Positions 1 to 8,869 of a stretch of 64,000 nucleotides of DNA are shown one piece after another. Source of the DNA: JACJYE01 sp964432875 (GTDB lineage: Bacteria > Bacteroidota > Bacteroidia > Chitinophagales > Saprospiraceae); contig CAYSPJ010000004.1 of assembly GCA_964432875.1 (NCBI GenBank), forward strand, positions 1 to 64,000, in the 5' to 3' direction. The notes under the pieces are model-generated. The model saw nothing but the letters and a program-made list of their open reading frames with translations. It was not told the DNA's origin and did no database searches. Every line of letters begins with the position of its first letter. Within the stretch, counting starts at the first letter, position 1. Both the position numbers and the translations under genes were made by a program.

Positions 1-20
1 AGCTCAATACATCTGCCTGA

Positions 21-48
21 GCCCCGCCTTTCACAAGGCGGGGCTTTT
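21..48 (+). terminator. Rho-independent terminator of an upstream gene
   Basis: A perfect 10-bp stem (GCCCCGCCTT / AAGGCGGGGC) closes a 4-nt TCAC loop and runs straight into TTTT. The gene it ends lies left of the window. Confidence 0.8.
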
Positions 49-376
49 GGCGTTTAGGGCAAATCCCAATTGCCGTGATATTGCTGCGCGCAACATCTTG
101 CGCAAGATAAGAACTGCGCAGAGCTGGTTTATTCTGAAAATTATCGTTTTTTTGTAGCGGATATGTATCTTTTACCCGTTTTGGCGTCAAAAGGCTAGTT
201 CCCCCTTTTGGAGGACGGATGCTAATGGCGCAGTTTGAGTTGATTTCAAAGCCTAAATCGGCTGCGGGTTGGATGTTAATCCACGGTAGGTTTTATGGCA
301 AGCCACAAATGGCAAATCTGAAAAACGGAATCCAATAAAAATAGCATCCCCTTTGGAAAAAGCGTGCCAAAAATCA
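49..376. other. Intergenic region before the sigma factor gene
   Basis: About 330 bases without a convincing open frame. It must hold the leader of the ECF sigma factor gene. The only promoter-like string is TATCTTTT near 166-173, one base off TAnnTTTG and without a well-placed -33 TTG. No RNA gene or repeat was recognised. Confidence 0.4.
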
Positions 377-934
377 ATGAAGGATATCGAGGTCATTCAC
401 GGTTACCTCGAAACACAGGCATCCCGATGCTTCAGCTTGCTGTATGAACGCTATGCGCCTAAAATATTTGGAAAGTGTATTTCCTTACTCAAAGATGAGG
501 AATTAGCCCAGGATGCTACTCAGGAAATTTTTACAAAAGTGTTCCTAAACTTATCTCGGTTTGGAGAGAAGTCACAGTTTTCTACCTGGGTTTACTCTAT
601 TACTTACAACTACTGCATCGACTTCCTGCGCCGTAAGAAAAAGCAAAAGGATATTTTTTCCGATGAGATTGAAAAAGTTCCGGACGTAGCAGAGGAAGAG
701 GTTACGGATAAGGTTTTACTGGAGATGGAGTTCGAGCAGTTGAAAGTAGTTTTGGATAATATCCCCACCGGAGACCAAGCGGTGCTATTGATGAAATACC
801 AAGATAATATGTCAATTAAAGACATTGCCGAGACGCTCGATAAAACAGAAAGCGCCATTAAAATGAAGCTGAAGCGGGCTAAAGCGAAGGCGCAGCAGGT
901 GCGGGAGGAGATTTTTGGAGAACAACTTGTTTAA
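377..934 (+). CDS. ECF-type RNA polymerase sigma factor (sigma-70 family)
   Basis: A 185-residue alternative sigma factor that would direct RNA polymerase to a dedicated set of promoters. Region 2 spans roughly residues 10-85, with the typical DATQEIF and FSTWVYSI core-binding/-10 segments. Region 4 spans about 120-175, with a helix-turn-helix around MSIKDIAETLDKTESAIKMK. I start at ATG 377; a TTG at 353 in the same frame would add only eight residues. The next gene (951) begins 16 bases after the stop and encodes a small membrane protein, so the two are likely co-transcribed. No classical zinc-finger or RskA-type anti-sigma follows, so the small protein may be the membrane-side partner (inference). 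The target regulon cannot be read from the sequence. Confidence 0.9.
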   Translation: MKDIEVIHGYLETQASRCFSLLYERYAPKIFGKCISLLKDEELAQDATQEIFTKVFLNLSRFGEKSQFSTWVYSITYNYCIDFLRRKKKQKDIFSDEIEKVPDVAEEEVTDKVLLEMEFEQLKVVLDNIPTGDQAVLLMKYQDNMSIKDIAETLDKTESAIKMKLKRAKAKAQQVREEIFGEQLV

Positions 935-950
935 AGTCTGGATTATAGAT

Positions 951-1238
951 ATGAATAATTTCCAACAATTACTGGAAGAGCAAGAACGCCGCTTTGAAGG
1001 CGAGAGCAAGCGGAAGGTACAACAGGGCTTACTTCAAAGCTTTGGGGCATTTCGTCTGGTTGGCCACTTGATTGGCGTATTTGTGCCGGCCATGGCCAAT
1101 GTGATCATCACTGCCATAGGAGGCAAGTGCGGCGATAAGCAGCCTACCCGACCCATAAATTTGCCTCCTTCCCTTGGAGATAGTGATCCAGGGAAAGAAG
1201 GCCCTGAAATACCCGAAGACTTGGACAAGATGCGCTAA
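951..1238 (+). CDS. Small single-pass membrane protein next to ECF sigma factor
   Basis: A 95-residue protein of no recognised family. Its first ~35 residues are charged and probably helical. One hydrophobic segment follows at about residues 38-60 (HLIGVFVPAMANVIITAIGG), then a proline- and acid-rich tail (PEIPEDL). It directly follows the sigma factor gene. That position is usually held by an anti-sigma factor in Bacteroidota, but no HxxxCxxC zinc motif or RskA domain is present. Its charged N-terminus could bind the sigma factor at the membrane; this is inference from position and topology only. ATG 951 is preferred over an in-frame TTG at 915 that overlaps the sigma gene. Confidence 0.6.
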   Translation: MNNFQQLLEEQERRFEGESKRKVQQGLLQSFGAFRLVGHLIGVFVPAMANVIITAIGGKCGDKQPTRPINLPPSLGDSDPGKEGPEIPEDLDKMR

Positions 1239-1270
1239 TTATTCAGAAACCTTAACTCAATATTGCTGCC

Positions 1271-2104
1271 ATGCCAGACCCTATGGAACTCCTTAAAGAC
1301 CTGCTCGCCGGCTTTATAGCGGTCATCCCCAATCTGTTTGGTGCGCTTGCCTTGTTTATCATCGGCCTCATTGTAGCTAAGGTGGTATCTAAAGGCTTGA
1401 AAAAATTGCTGTCTAGTTTAGGTGCTGATAAATTGGCAGAGCGGCTCAATGAAATTGAGATTGTTTATAACAGCAATATCCGCTTCGTGCCAAGCGTGCT
1501 TTTTTCTAAGATAGCCTACTACTTCTTATTGTTCATCTTCGCCGTAGCTGCCGCTGATGTGTTGAAGATGCCCGCCATCTCCTCTTTGATGGGAGACCTA
1601 TTAAACTATGTACCCATCCTGATTTCTGCCTTGGCCGTCTTCATCGTCGGCCTATTGCTGAGCGATTTCCTCAAGAATATCGTCAAAACGGCTTGTGACT
1701 CGCTGGGCATCCCTTCAGCAGGCCTGATTTCCAATGTGGTGTTCTATTTCCTCTTCCTCAATGTAGTCATGATTGCGCTTTCCCAGGCCCGCATTGACAC
1801 GGAGTTCATCCAAAGCAACTTGTCAATCCTCTTTGGTGGCGTGGTATTGGCTTTTGCCATCGGCTACGGTTTTGCTTCCCGCAATATCATCGCCAATTTC
1901 CTGGCCTCCTTTTACAATAAAGGCAAAGTGCAAATCGGAGATACGATCAGTATCAACGGCTTGAAAGGGGACGTGATAGACATAGATAGCTCTACCCTGA
2001 CTTTACAGCTCGCTGACGGCCGCCAGGTACTCATACCCCTTAGCAAGTTGGCCTCTGAAAATATCGAAATATTCAAACGGGCGCCTTCTGAGACGGAAGC
2101 ATAA
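1271..2104 (+). CDS. MscS-family mechanosensitive ion channel
   Basis: A 277-residue inner-membrane channel of the small-conductance mechanosensitive family, which opens under membrane tension during osmotic downshock. Hydrophobic helices lie near residues 11-40, 76-98, 110-132 and 144-160. A Gly/Ala-rich pore-lining helix follows at about 165-195 (FAIGYGFASRNIIANF), then the start of the cytosolic beta domain with GDTISINGLKGDVIDID at about 203-220. The protein ends soon after the beta domain, so it lacks the large C-terminal cage of E. coli MscS and belongs to the short type. It starts 32 bases after the small membrane protein and may share its transcript. Confidence 0.9.
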   Translation: MPDPMELLKDLLAGFIAVIPNLFGALALFIIGLIVAKVVSKGLKKLLSSLGADKLAERLNEIEIVYNSNIRFVPSVLFSKIAYYFLLFIFAVAAADVLKMPAISSLMGDLLNYVPILISALAVFIVGLLLSDFLKNIVKTACDSLGIPSAGLISNVVFYFLFLNVVMIALSQARIDTEFIQSNLSILFGGVVLAFAIGYGFASRNIIANFLASFYNKGKVQIGDTISINGLKGDVIDIDSSTLTLQLADGRQVLIPLSKLASENIEIFKRAPSETEA

Positions 2105-2246
2105 GCCGGTCAGCCCAACAACCCAAAACATAGAACTGCTTTAGCCATTTAGCAAAAGGGTTTGGCTATATGCATAGCCTACGCGCTAAGCCTTGGCACT
2201 ATGATGGAGAATTTGTAACCAATTGCATAACCTAAAGTAATACAAA

Positions 2247-3314
2247 ATGAAAAAAAGACTGACGCTCTTATTTGCCGCTGCTTTATTATTGGCAGCCTTT
2301 CCTGCTCATTCGCAAGAGGATGCCGCTCCCGCTCTAGAAGAGGTTGAAGTGCCGAAAGCCTGGGAATCCGGCGCTGGCTTTGGCATGGACTTCTCCCAGC
2401 TCTTCCAACTCAACCCTCGGCAGGGGGCTGGGCAAAACCGCGTAGGCATTGGTGGAGCAGTGAACATATTTGCCAAATATAAAAAAGACCGCTTGGCTTG
2501 GGATAACCTAGGCATTATGCAATTTGGCGTTCAGCGCCTGGGCTCTGGCGTTATTACGCAGGGATCGACCGAAAAAATACCTTTTCAAAAAGCTATTGAT
2601 GAACTCCGGCTCAACTCCAAAGTAGGCTATAAAGTAGGGGCAAATTCCAAGTTTTTCTATGCGGTGGACTTTACCCTGCTCTCCCAGTTGACCCCCACCT
2701 ATAAAGGGACGGAGCAGTTCCCTGGTTTTTTCCTGTCCGATGTTTCTGCTGACGGGCAAAACCCTTTGTCAAAGATATTTTCTCCCGCAACTACCACTTT
2801 CTCCGTAGGTATTGATTACAAACCAAACGACAAGCTGTCCATCTTCTACTCCCCTATCGGCTCCAAGTTCGTCATGGTACTCGCCGACATTATCGCCCGC
2901 CAGGGTGTACATGGCAACCCGGTGGAGGGCGACCGTGGCCCAGATGGCTTGTTCTTGCCGGAAAATACTAAAAATGTCGATTCTCAGCTCGGCTCGATAC
3001 TGCGCGTCAACTATGCGAATAAATTCCTAGCTGACCGCATGGCCTTTACCTCCGGGCTAATCTTGTTTTCCAATTACTTAAACGAACCGCAAAACGTGGA
3101 CATGGACTGGACCAATGAGCTGGCGCTGCAAATTGCCAAAGGGCTGCAATTGTCCCTCACCGCTAATGTTTTCTACGACCACGATATGCGCATGTTAGTT
3201 ACCGATAACAAAGCGCCTAATGGAATTAAAGTTGATGTGGACGGCAACCCCGTCACCGCTCGCCGGGTAAGCTTGACACAGCAGATATTGCTGAAATATA
3301 ATGTGGTCTTTTAA
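2247..3314 (+). CDS. Exported DUF3078 family protein
   Basis: A 355-residue protein with a clear Sec signal peptide (MKKR start, hydrophobic core, AHSQ cleavage near residue 23). The body is rich in alternating aromatic/polar strands and ends in a terminal LLKYNVVF strand, as in outer-membrane beta-barrels. It matches the DUF3078 family, which is restricted to Bacteroidota and has no established function. It stands alone on the plus strand and is closed by the hairpin at 3340-3374, shared with the convergent lysozyme gene. A barrel in the outer membrane is the best guess; cargo is unknown. Confidence 0.8.
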   Translation: MKKRLTLLFAAALLLAAFPAHSQEDAAPALEEVEVPKAWESGAGFGMDFSQLFQLNPRQGAGQNRVGIGGAVNIFAKYKKDRLAWDNLGIMQFGVQRLGSGVITQGSTEKIPFQKAIDELRLNSKVGYKVGANSKFFYAVDFTLLSQLTPTYKGTEQFPGFFLSDVSADGQNPLSKIFSPATTTFSVGIDYKPNDKLSIFYSPIGSKFVMVLADIIARQGVHGNPVEGDRGPDGLFLPENTKNVDSQLGSILRVNYANKFLADRMAFTSGLILFSNYLNEPQNVDMDWTNELALQIAKGLQLSLTANVFYDHDMRMLVTDNKAPNGIKVDVDGNPVTARRVSLTQQILLKYNVVF

Positions 3315-3339
3315 AAATGGCTAAACCGAGTTTTATCCT

Positions 3340-3374
3340 AAAGCGCAGCGGACAACGAGCCCGCTGCGCTTTTT
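3340..3374. terminator. Bidirectional intrinsic terminator
   Basis: A perfect 12-bp stem (AAAGCGCAGCGG / CCGCTGCGCTTT) with a 9-nt loop sits between two convergent genes. A-rich and T-rich flanks serve both strands. Confidence 0.85.
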
Positions 3375-3386
3375 CACCCTTTTCGC

Positions 3387-4100
3387 TTACTCGGAGATTA
3401 ATGCTGAGGTGGGAGCAGCGCAAAGTGCTTCCAGTTCAGCCATGCTACCTTTAAAGACGTTAAAATCGACATCGCCTTCAATACCGGGTATCTTACCCTG
3501 GTTGCCGTATTGCCAAAACAGCCAATCTTTCCCACAGGCCAGGCTGGGCTGCCGCCGGTTGTAGCGGGCAATCCACATCGGGTACTCCCGGAAATGCCCG
3601 GCCAGGTAGCGGTTGTAGAACTTGATATTGGTGTAGAGGATGGGCTTGATCCCGTACTGGATTTCAACCAGGTAGAGCCAAGTGCGTATGCCGGTTATTA
3701 GTTGTACCTTGGAGCTGCCATCCAGCACTTCCACATCTAGTACCGGGGGCAAATCGCCAAATTCCATATCGACTTGGGCGATGAAATTCCTGGCTTGCTC
3801 CTCGGCGGGAAAGCTTGGCCGAAAGAAGTGATAAGCGCCCCGGCGGATGCCCACGCGCTTCATCTCGTCCCAATTGAGCATGAACAGGCTATCGTGGAGG
3901 CTGATACCCTCTGATGCTTTGACAAAAGCAAAGTGGATATCTTGGGTGGCCACCATATCCCAATCAACTCGCGACTGGTAGTGCGAGATATCAATGCCGT
4001 GTACCTCAAACTCCTCCATCCGGGCGGTTTGATAATCACAGGACCACACCACGCTGGCAATGAATGCCAGTTTCAGCAGATAACGCATGAATTTAAACAT
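3387..4100 (-). CDS. GH25 family lysozyme, predicted lipoprotein
   Basis: A 237-residue muramidase of glycoside hydrolase family 25, cutting the MurNAc-GlcNAc bond of peptidoglycan. The N-terminus has a signal helix ending VVWSC, a plausible lipobox with Cys21. The family hallmark GIDISHYQ carries Asp37. The strand LDVEV supplies Asp122 and Glu124, the acidic active-site pair, and the fold closes with WLFWQYG and DVDFN. Its length is normal for a single GH25 domain without a cell-wall-binding module. The gene is monocistronic between a shared terminator and a divergent aminotransferase. A role in wall remodelling or in lysing prey or competitors is possible; the sequence does not decide. Confidence 0.9.
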   Translation of the reverse strand: MFKFMRYLLKLAFIASVVWSCDYQTARMEEFEVHGIDISHYQSRVDWDMVATQDIHFAFVKASEGISLHDSLFMLNWDEMKRVGIRRGAYHFFRPSFPAEEQARNFIAQVDMEFGDLPPVLDVEVLDGSSKVQLITGIRTWLYLVEIQYGIKPILYTNIKFYNRYLAGHFREYPMWIARYNRRQPSLACGKDWLFWQYGNQGKIPGIEGDVDFNVFKGSMAELEALCAAPTSALISE

Positions 4101-4287
4101 TTCCTTCGTATGACATGTGGGCTTTGCGCCGCATTAAGGATACAAGTTCGACATTTTTTGATAAGCCTGCAAACTTTTAACTAAAGCCCTGTTTTCATTT
4201 ATAACGTACCGGAAGAGAAAAGGATACGCTTTGAAGTAATCTTAAACGTCCGGCAGACAACTATTTTGAAAAAAAACACAAAAGCCA

Positions 4288-5472
4288 ATGCTCAACCTAA
4301 GGCAATTATTCCTGGAACATCTTGCCCAGACCAGCTTTGCCCCATTAATGCTGGAAGTGGAGCGGGCGGAAGGGATGTACCTTTATGATCCGGCTGGTAA
4401 GCCCTACCTCGACTTGATTGCCGGTATCGGTGTGAGTTGCTTGGGCCACCGCCACCCCGCGGTAGTAGAAGCAGCTAAGGAGCAGCTCGATAAATACCTT
4501 CATACCCTGGTCTATGGTGAATTTGTGCTGGCACCTCAAGCGAAGCTGGCTGCCTTGCTGTCAAAGTGCTTACCCGAAGCCTTAGACAACGTTTACTTCG
4601 TAAATTCCGGGGCTGAAGCAACCGAAGGGGCTATGAAGCTGGCCAAGCGCTATACCGGGCGCTACGAAATCATCGCTTGTAAAAAGGCATACCACGGGAG
4701 TACTCAGGGTGCCGCCAGCCTGATGTGGCCAACCGATTTTACTCAGGCCTTCCGACCCTTACTGCCCGGCATCCGCCATATCGAATATAACTGCGAATGG
4801 TGCCTGCAGCAAATCACGGAAAAGACGGCGGCAGTGATTGTAGAAACAATTCAAGGGGAATGGGGCATCCGCCCCCCGCAGGAGGGTTACCTTCACCAGC
4901 TGCGCCAGCGCTGTACCGAAACCGGTGCCTTGCTCATCCTGGATGAGATTCAGGCGGGTTATGGCCGCACTGGCAGCCTCTTTGCCTTCGAGCAATATGG
5001 CATCGCTCCGGATATCCTCTTGCTGGCCAAAGGCATGGGCGGCGGCATGCCCATCGGGGCTTTCATCGCCTCCCAAGAAATTATGAGGACGCTTGCTTAC
5101 GACCCGGTGCTGGGGCATATTACCACCTTCGGAGGCCATCCGGTATCCTGTGCTGCTGCCCTGGCCACGCTACAAACGCTGCTGGAAAGCGACCTCATCG
5201 CGCAAGTCAAAGCCAAAGAGCGCTTATTCCTGGAATTGCTGCAGCACCCCGCCATCGTCGAAGTACGTAGCGCTGGCCTATGGCTGGCCGTCGAACTGCA
5301 AAGCTTCGAGCTGCTACAAGGCGTCATCAAGCGCTGTTTGGAAAGAGGCCTCATCACTGATTGGTTCCTGTTTAACAACCGTTCCCTGCGGATTGCCCCA
5401 CCTCTCATTATTAATGAGGAACAGATCAGATGGGCTTGTGGGGTTATTTTGGATGCTTTGAGTGATAGCTGA
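4288..5472 (+). CDS. Class-III PLP aminotransferase (acetylornithine/ornithine type)
   Basis: A 394-residue fold-type I aminotransferase of class III. The phosphate-binding SGAEA lies at 107-111, the ring-contacting Asp219 is in LDEIQAGYGRTG, and Lys248 in LLLAKGMGGG is the expected Schiff-base lysine. The length fits single-domain ArgD/RocD relatives. No arginine or lysine biosynthesis genes are nearby, so the amino donor (ornithine, acetylornithine, GABA, other omega-amines) cannot be assigned. It is monocistronic and convergent with the GH13 gene. Confidence 0.88.
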   Translation: MLNLRQLFLEHLAQTSFAPLMLEVERAEGMYLYDPAGKPYLDLIAGIGVSCLGHRHPAVVEAAKEQLDKYLHTLVYGEFVLAPQAKLAALLSKCLPEALDNVYFVNSGAEATEGAMKLAKRYTGRYEIIACKKAYHGSTQGAASLMWPTDFTQAFRPLLPGIRHIEYNCEWCLQQITEKTAAVIVETIQGEWGIRPPQEGYLHQLRQRCTETGALLILDEIQAGYGRTGSLFAFEQYGIAPDILLLAKGMGGGMPIGAFIASQEIMRTLAYDPVLGHITTFGGHPVSCAAALATLQTLLESDLIAQVKAKERLFLELLQHPAIVEVRSAGLWLAVELQSFELLQGVIKRCLERGLITDWFLFNNRSLRIAPPLIINEEQIRWACGVILDALSDS

Positions 5473-5502
5473 TTTGGTGTTTTCTCGCGGGCTTTCCGAG
5501 TC

Positions 5503-5548
5503 CGCTTTGGGCAACCTAGCTGAGCTCAGCGCGGGCTACCCCAAAGCG
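5503..5548. repeat. Inverted repeat between convergent genes
   Basis: Nine-base arms CGCTTTGGG and CCCAAAGCG flank an inner palindrome GCTGAGCTCAGC, giving a possible two-tier cruciform between the aminotransferase and GH13 stop codons. No T-run follows on either strand, so a terminator is possible but not proven. Confidence 0.4.
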
Positions 5549-5583
5549 ATTAGCGTTGCACAAAAAGTACACCCTACCAAAAA

Positions 5584-7443
5584 TCACTCCAACTCCAGCA
5601 CCAAAGGGCTGCGAGCTGGCAGCAAGATGCTGCCCTTAAGCTCATATGTTTTACCGCTGATGACGTCTTTGCCTTTAGAAACGCCCTCCAGCATCTGCGC
5701 AAAGCGACTTAGTGAAAGGGGCTGGTCTTTTACATTCTTATTCAAAACCACCATCACCTTAGCATTGTCGTTATAGCGAAAATAAACGTAGGCACCATCC
5801 TCTGGCATGTAGTGCAGCAGCTTGCCATGGTGGATAACTTCTGCCGTTTTTCGCCAGGTGGTGAGCCTCTTGATAAAAGCCATGGCTTCCTGCTGCTGAG
5901 CTGTGAGGCCTTGACCCGTGAAGGCATTCACCTTGTCGCCCGCCCAGCCGCCGGGGAAATCGCTGCGGATGATACCGTGATCTTCGGTGCCAGGGTTGGT
6001 CATCAATAACTCCGTACCGTAGTAGAGCTGGGGTACACCGCGCATGGTGAGTACGTAGGCGATGCCCAGCTTGAACAAGCCAAAATCCTCGTTTACCTGA
6101 GTGTAGAAGCGGCTCATATCGTGGTTGTCAGGGAAAGTGACCAGGATGGAGGGGTCAGCGTAAAGGAAATCCTGGGCTAGCATTTCATACATGCGCATCA
6201 GGCCTCGGCTCCAGGGTGAATCTTTCTCCTTGAGCCCATCGCGCATAGCTTCTTGCAATGGGAAATCCATCAGGCTGGGCAGGCAGGAGGTGTAGCCGTT
6301 GGGGTTTTGCTTGCCCCGCTGCCAGAAGGCGACCAGGTTGGGGTTGCCCACCCACTCTTCGCCTACTACGTTGAAGTTGGGGTACTCGTCCATCACGGCG
6401 CAAGTCCAGTCGGCCATGAAATCTTTGTCAGGATAAGGGTAGGTATCCATGCGGATGCCAGCCAAGCCCAGGTACTCAATCCACCAAATGCTATTTTGAA
6501 TGAGGTAGGTTGCCATGTGGGGGTTGCGTTGGTTGAGGTCAGGCATCGTGGAGACGAACCAGCCGTCCACGAAGCCCCGGTAGTCGCTATCGGCCACGTA
6601 GGGGTCCTGGATGACGGATTTTTTATGGTTGGTGATGACCAGAGAGTCCTGGAAGTTGAGCCAGTTGTGGGCCGGTAAATCTTTCATCCACCAATGCTCA
6701 GAGCCACAGTGGTTGACAATCATATCCATGATGATGCCGATGCCTTTGGAGCGGGCCAGATCAGCCAGCTGGCGGTATTCCTCATTGGAGCCGAAGCGGG
6801 GGTCCACTTTGTAGAAATCGGTGGTAGAGTAGCCGTGGTAGGAGTACTCGTGCATGTCATTTTCCAGCAAGGGGTTGAGCCAGATGGCGGTGAAGCCCAA
6901 ATCGGCGATGTAATCCAGGTGGTCGATGATGCCTTTGATATCGCCTCCGTGACGGCCGCCAGGCTTTTGGCGGTTGGGCTTTTCTTTCATGCCCTCTACG
7001 TAATCATTGGCGGGGTTGCCATTGGCGAAACGGTCGGGCGTGATGAGGTACATGGCATCGGCAGCAGTGAAGCCCTGGAGGTTTGCGGCACCCGGTGTAC
7101 GTGCCTGCAACTCGTAAACATGGCGCTCCGTAACCTTACCGCCTTTGCTGAAGACGATGTCAAACTGGCCTGCTTTTGCCGTTTTAGCAACGGTGAGGTT
7201 GATGAAGAGGTAATTGGGGTTTTCTACCTTAATGACCTGCTCGATGCGCACACCAGGATAATCGATGGAAGGTTGCAATTCGGCTATGTTGTTGCCATGT
7301 ACCAACAGTTGCAGTGCGGGGTTTTTCATCCCTATCCACCAATTGGGCGGCTCGATGCGCTGTACTTGCGATTGGGCTGAGGCAACAGATAAGCCGGCCA
7401 TCAGCCAGCAGAATGTCAATAGGAATAGGCTTGTACGATTCAT
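5584..7443 (-). CDS. Exported GH13 alpha-amylase / neopullulanase (SusA-like)
   Basis: A 619-residue starch- or maltodextrin-hydrolysing enzyme. After a signal peptide (cleavage near ASAQ, residue 24) comes an N-terminal cyclomaltodextrinase-type beta domain (about 28-115), the GH13 TIM barrel (about 125-520) and a C-terminal beta domain (about 535-619). All four GH13 sequence regions are visible: DMIVNH, GIRMDTYPY with nucleophile Asp333, VVGEEW with acid/base Glu362, and FPDNHD with Asp442. The order matches SusA of the starch utilisation system, which acts in the periplasm. The SusC/D pair in this window lies 10 kb away and is not in its operon, so a joint role is not shown. Confidence 0.92.
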   Translation of the reverse strand: MNRTSLFLLTFCWLMAGLSVASAQSQVQRIEPPNWWIGMKNPALQLLVHGNNIAELQPSIDYPGVRIEQVIKVENPNYLFINLTVAKTAKAGQFDIVFSKGGKVTERHVYELQARTPGAANLQGFTAADAMYLITPDRFANGNPANDYVEGMKEKPNRQKPGGRHGGDIKGIIDHLDYIADLGFTAIWLNPLLENDMHEYSYHGYSTTDFYKVDPRFGSNEEYRQLADLARSKGIGIIMDMIVNHCGSEHWWMKDLPAHNWLNFQDSLVITNHKKSVIQDPYVADSDYRGFVDGWFVSTMPDLNQRNPHMATYLIQNSIWWIEYLGLAGIRMDTYPYPDKDFMADWTCAVMDEYPNFNVVGEEWVGNPNLVAFWQRGKQNPNGYTSCLPSLMDFPLQEAMRDGLKEKDSPWSRGLMRMYEMLAQDFLYADPSILVTFPDNHDMSRFYTQVNEDFGLFKLGIAYVLTMRGVPQLYYGTELLMTNPGTEDHGIIRSDFPGGWAGDKVNAFTGQGLTAQQQEAMAFIKRLTTWRKTAEVIHHGKLLHYMPEDGAYVYFRYNDNAKVMVVLNKNVKDQPLSLSRFAQMLEGVSKGKDVISGKTYELKGSILLPARSPLVLELE

Positions 7444-7659
7444 CTTTCCAAGATTTGTTTGATGAAGCGAAGGTCGGAATTTTTCATTGTTTCACGACGG
7501 ATTTTACAGAGAATTGCACGTGAGAGACCGTTTAACTGAGAGCGAGCGGCTTAGCTGCCGCTTCTGCTAGCTTTTTAGGTTGGCTAATAAAAATAGACTT
7601 GTTGCGATTAGGCTGCATGGCAGGGATGTAAGTGGTTTTTTGCCGCGCAAAGTTTTTGA

Positions 7660-8004
7660 GGGGGCATAGCGCCGTATAGAAAGCGCTTTCTGGTCAAGCA
7701 AGGGCAGCGCTTATGCGCCGTAGAAGTGAGCGACATAGCTTGGTTTATGGCCGATGGCAAGCTCTGCTTCCTGCGGACCTGGGACAACCAACGCTATCTG
7801 GTGGACTACACCCTGGAACAACTCGAAGGCCTGCTCGACCCAGAGGGATTCTACCGGGCAAACCGCAGCTACCTGATCAGCGCTCAATCGGTAAAGGCTA
7901 TCCATCCTTACTTAATGCTACAGCTCATGCCCGAAGCAGAACCTAATAAGGTTGTAGTAAGCAAAGAAAAGGCGATGGAATTCAAGCGTTGGATGGGGAA
8001 GTGA
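7660..8004 (+). pseudogene. 5'-truncated LytTR response regulator (DNA-binding domain only)
   Basis: The frame encodes a nearly full LytTR DNA-binding domain: RKRFLVKQGQRL at the start, then DIAWFMADGKLCFL, YLVDYTLEQLEGLL and FYRANRSYLIS, ending at KRWMGK. In intact LytT/AlgR-type regulators a ~120-residue receiver domain precedes this. Here a TGA at 7657-7659 closes the frame immediately upstream, and the 216 bases back to the amylase start hold nothing like a receiver. The only usual start codon near the front is GTG 7726, which would cut into the domain's first strand and leave 92 residues. A decayed regulator remnant is most likely; a free-standing short LytTR protein is the alternative. 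Confidence 0.65.
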
Positions 8005-8022
8005 CCACACTGCCTTTCCTTT

Positions 8023-8799
8023 TTACTCCACCAAATGTGATACAATATCCCCTTCCTCTTCCTCTAACAGGCGCGTTACATCAGCGAAGGCAGCGTACTG
8101 GGCGCACAGCATGATGGGGAAAGTGATTAGAATACCAACAAAAAGCGCGATGACGCCCAATGCGGCAATGAGGCCTACTACGAACGCGAAAAGGAAGATG
8201 ATGAACCACTGTTTGGTGATGATTTTTCGGCTCATCTCCATGGCATCCCAAAAGCCCATATTGTAGAAAGCGATAAACATGTAGGCCCAACTATAAGCGA
8301 TAGAAAAATAGATGGCAGGTGCTATCAGGACGACGGCCCAGAATGGGAAGCCAGGAGGGCTACCCGCGCCGAACGGGTCGTTTTGTGCATCCATAAACCA
8401 AGAAAAAAAGCCCGCGCCGCCAATGGCGATAAACAAAGGAATGAGGCTGGCTACTATGATAAGGCCAGTGACGAAAGCCGCGCCTGCCAGTGGCCCGATA
8501 AAGTCGAAACCTTTGAAAAAATCGCTGAACTCGGTGCTCTCGCCTCGGTCGAGCTTATTGGCTACCAGGTAGGCACCCACTGTCAGTGCTGGGGAGAGGA
8601 TGAGGGCATTGCCAATACTCCCAATTACGGGTATGAAGTTGGCTACCATGATAATAACCCCAGCCACCAAGGCATAGCCAATAAAGTTGCCGGCATTTTT
8701 TTGAAAGAGCTCGAAGCCCTTGCTGATGTAATCGCCGAAATTGAACTGATACCCGTAATTGAGTATATCGTCAAGTTTTTTTTGTTGGATTTCGTTCAT
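8023..8799 (-). CDS. Polytopic inner-membrane protein, DUF975-like
   Basis: A 258-residue integral membrane protein with about six hydrophobic helices. They follow a short cytosolic N-terminus containing FNFGDYISKGFELFQKN, a segment typical of uncharacterised Bacteroidota membrane proteins of the DUF975 kind. The tail is acidic (LLEEEEGD). No transporter or enzyme motif is present. It has its own promoter at 8842-8869, which overlaps the end of the upstream TPR gene. It converges with the LytTR fragment only 18 bases away. Function unknown. Confidence 0.65.
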   Translation of the reverse strand: MNEIQQKKLDDILNYGYQFNFGDYISKGFELFQKNAGNFIGYALVAGVIIMVANFIPVIGSIGNALILSPALTVGAYLVANKLDRGESTEFSDFFKGFDFIGPLAGAAFVTGLIIVASLIPLFIAIGGAGFFSWFMDAQNDPFGAGSPPGFPFWAVVLIAPAIYFSIAYSWAYMFIAFYNMGFWDAMEMSRKIITKQWFIIFLFAFVVGLIAALGVIALFVGILITFPIMLCAQYAAFADVTRLLEEEEGDIVSHLVE

Positions 8800-8841
8800 T
8801 GTGAAATTCTTGAGATTTGTAAAATGTTTTTTCGGATCTTA

Positions 8842-8869
8842 CAAACATACTAAAAAAATCATTCAGCAA
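8842..8869 (-). promoter_or_regulatory. Bacteroidota-type promoter for the membrane protein gene
   Basis: Read on the minus strand: TTG, 17 bases, TATGTTTG. This fits the -33/-7 (TTG / TAnnTTTG) consensus. It lies 43-70 bases before the start at 8799 and partly inside the last codons of the upstream gene. Confidence 0.6.

Noticed and set aside
6694..7380. 228-residue plus-strand frame opposite the GH13 gene
   Set aside because: Antisense shadow of a well-conserved enzyme with no domain of its own.
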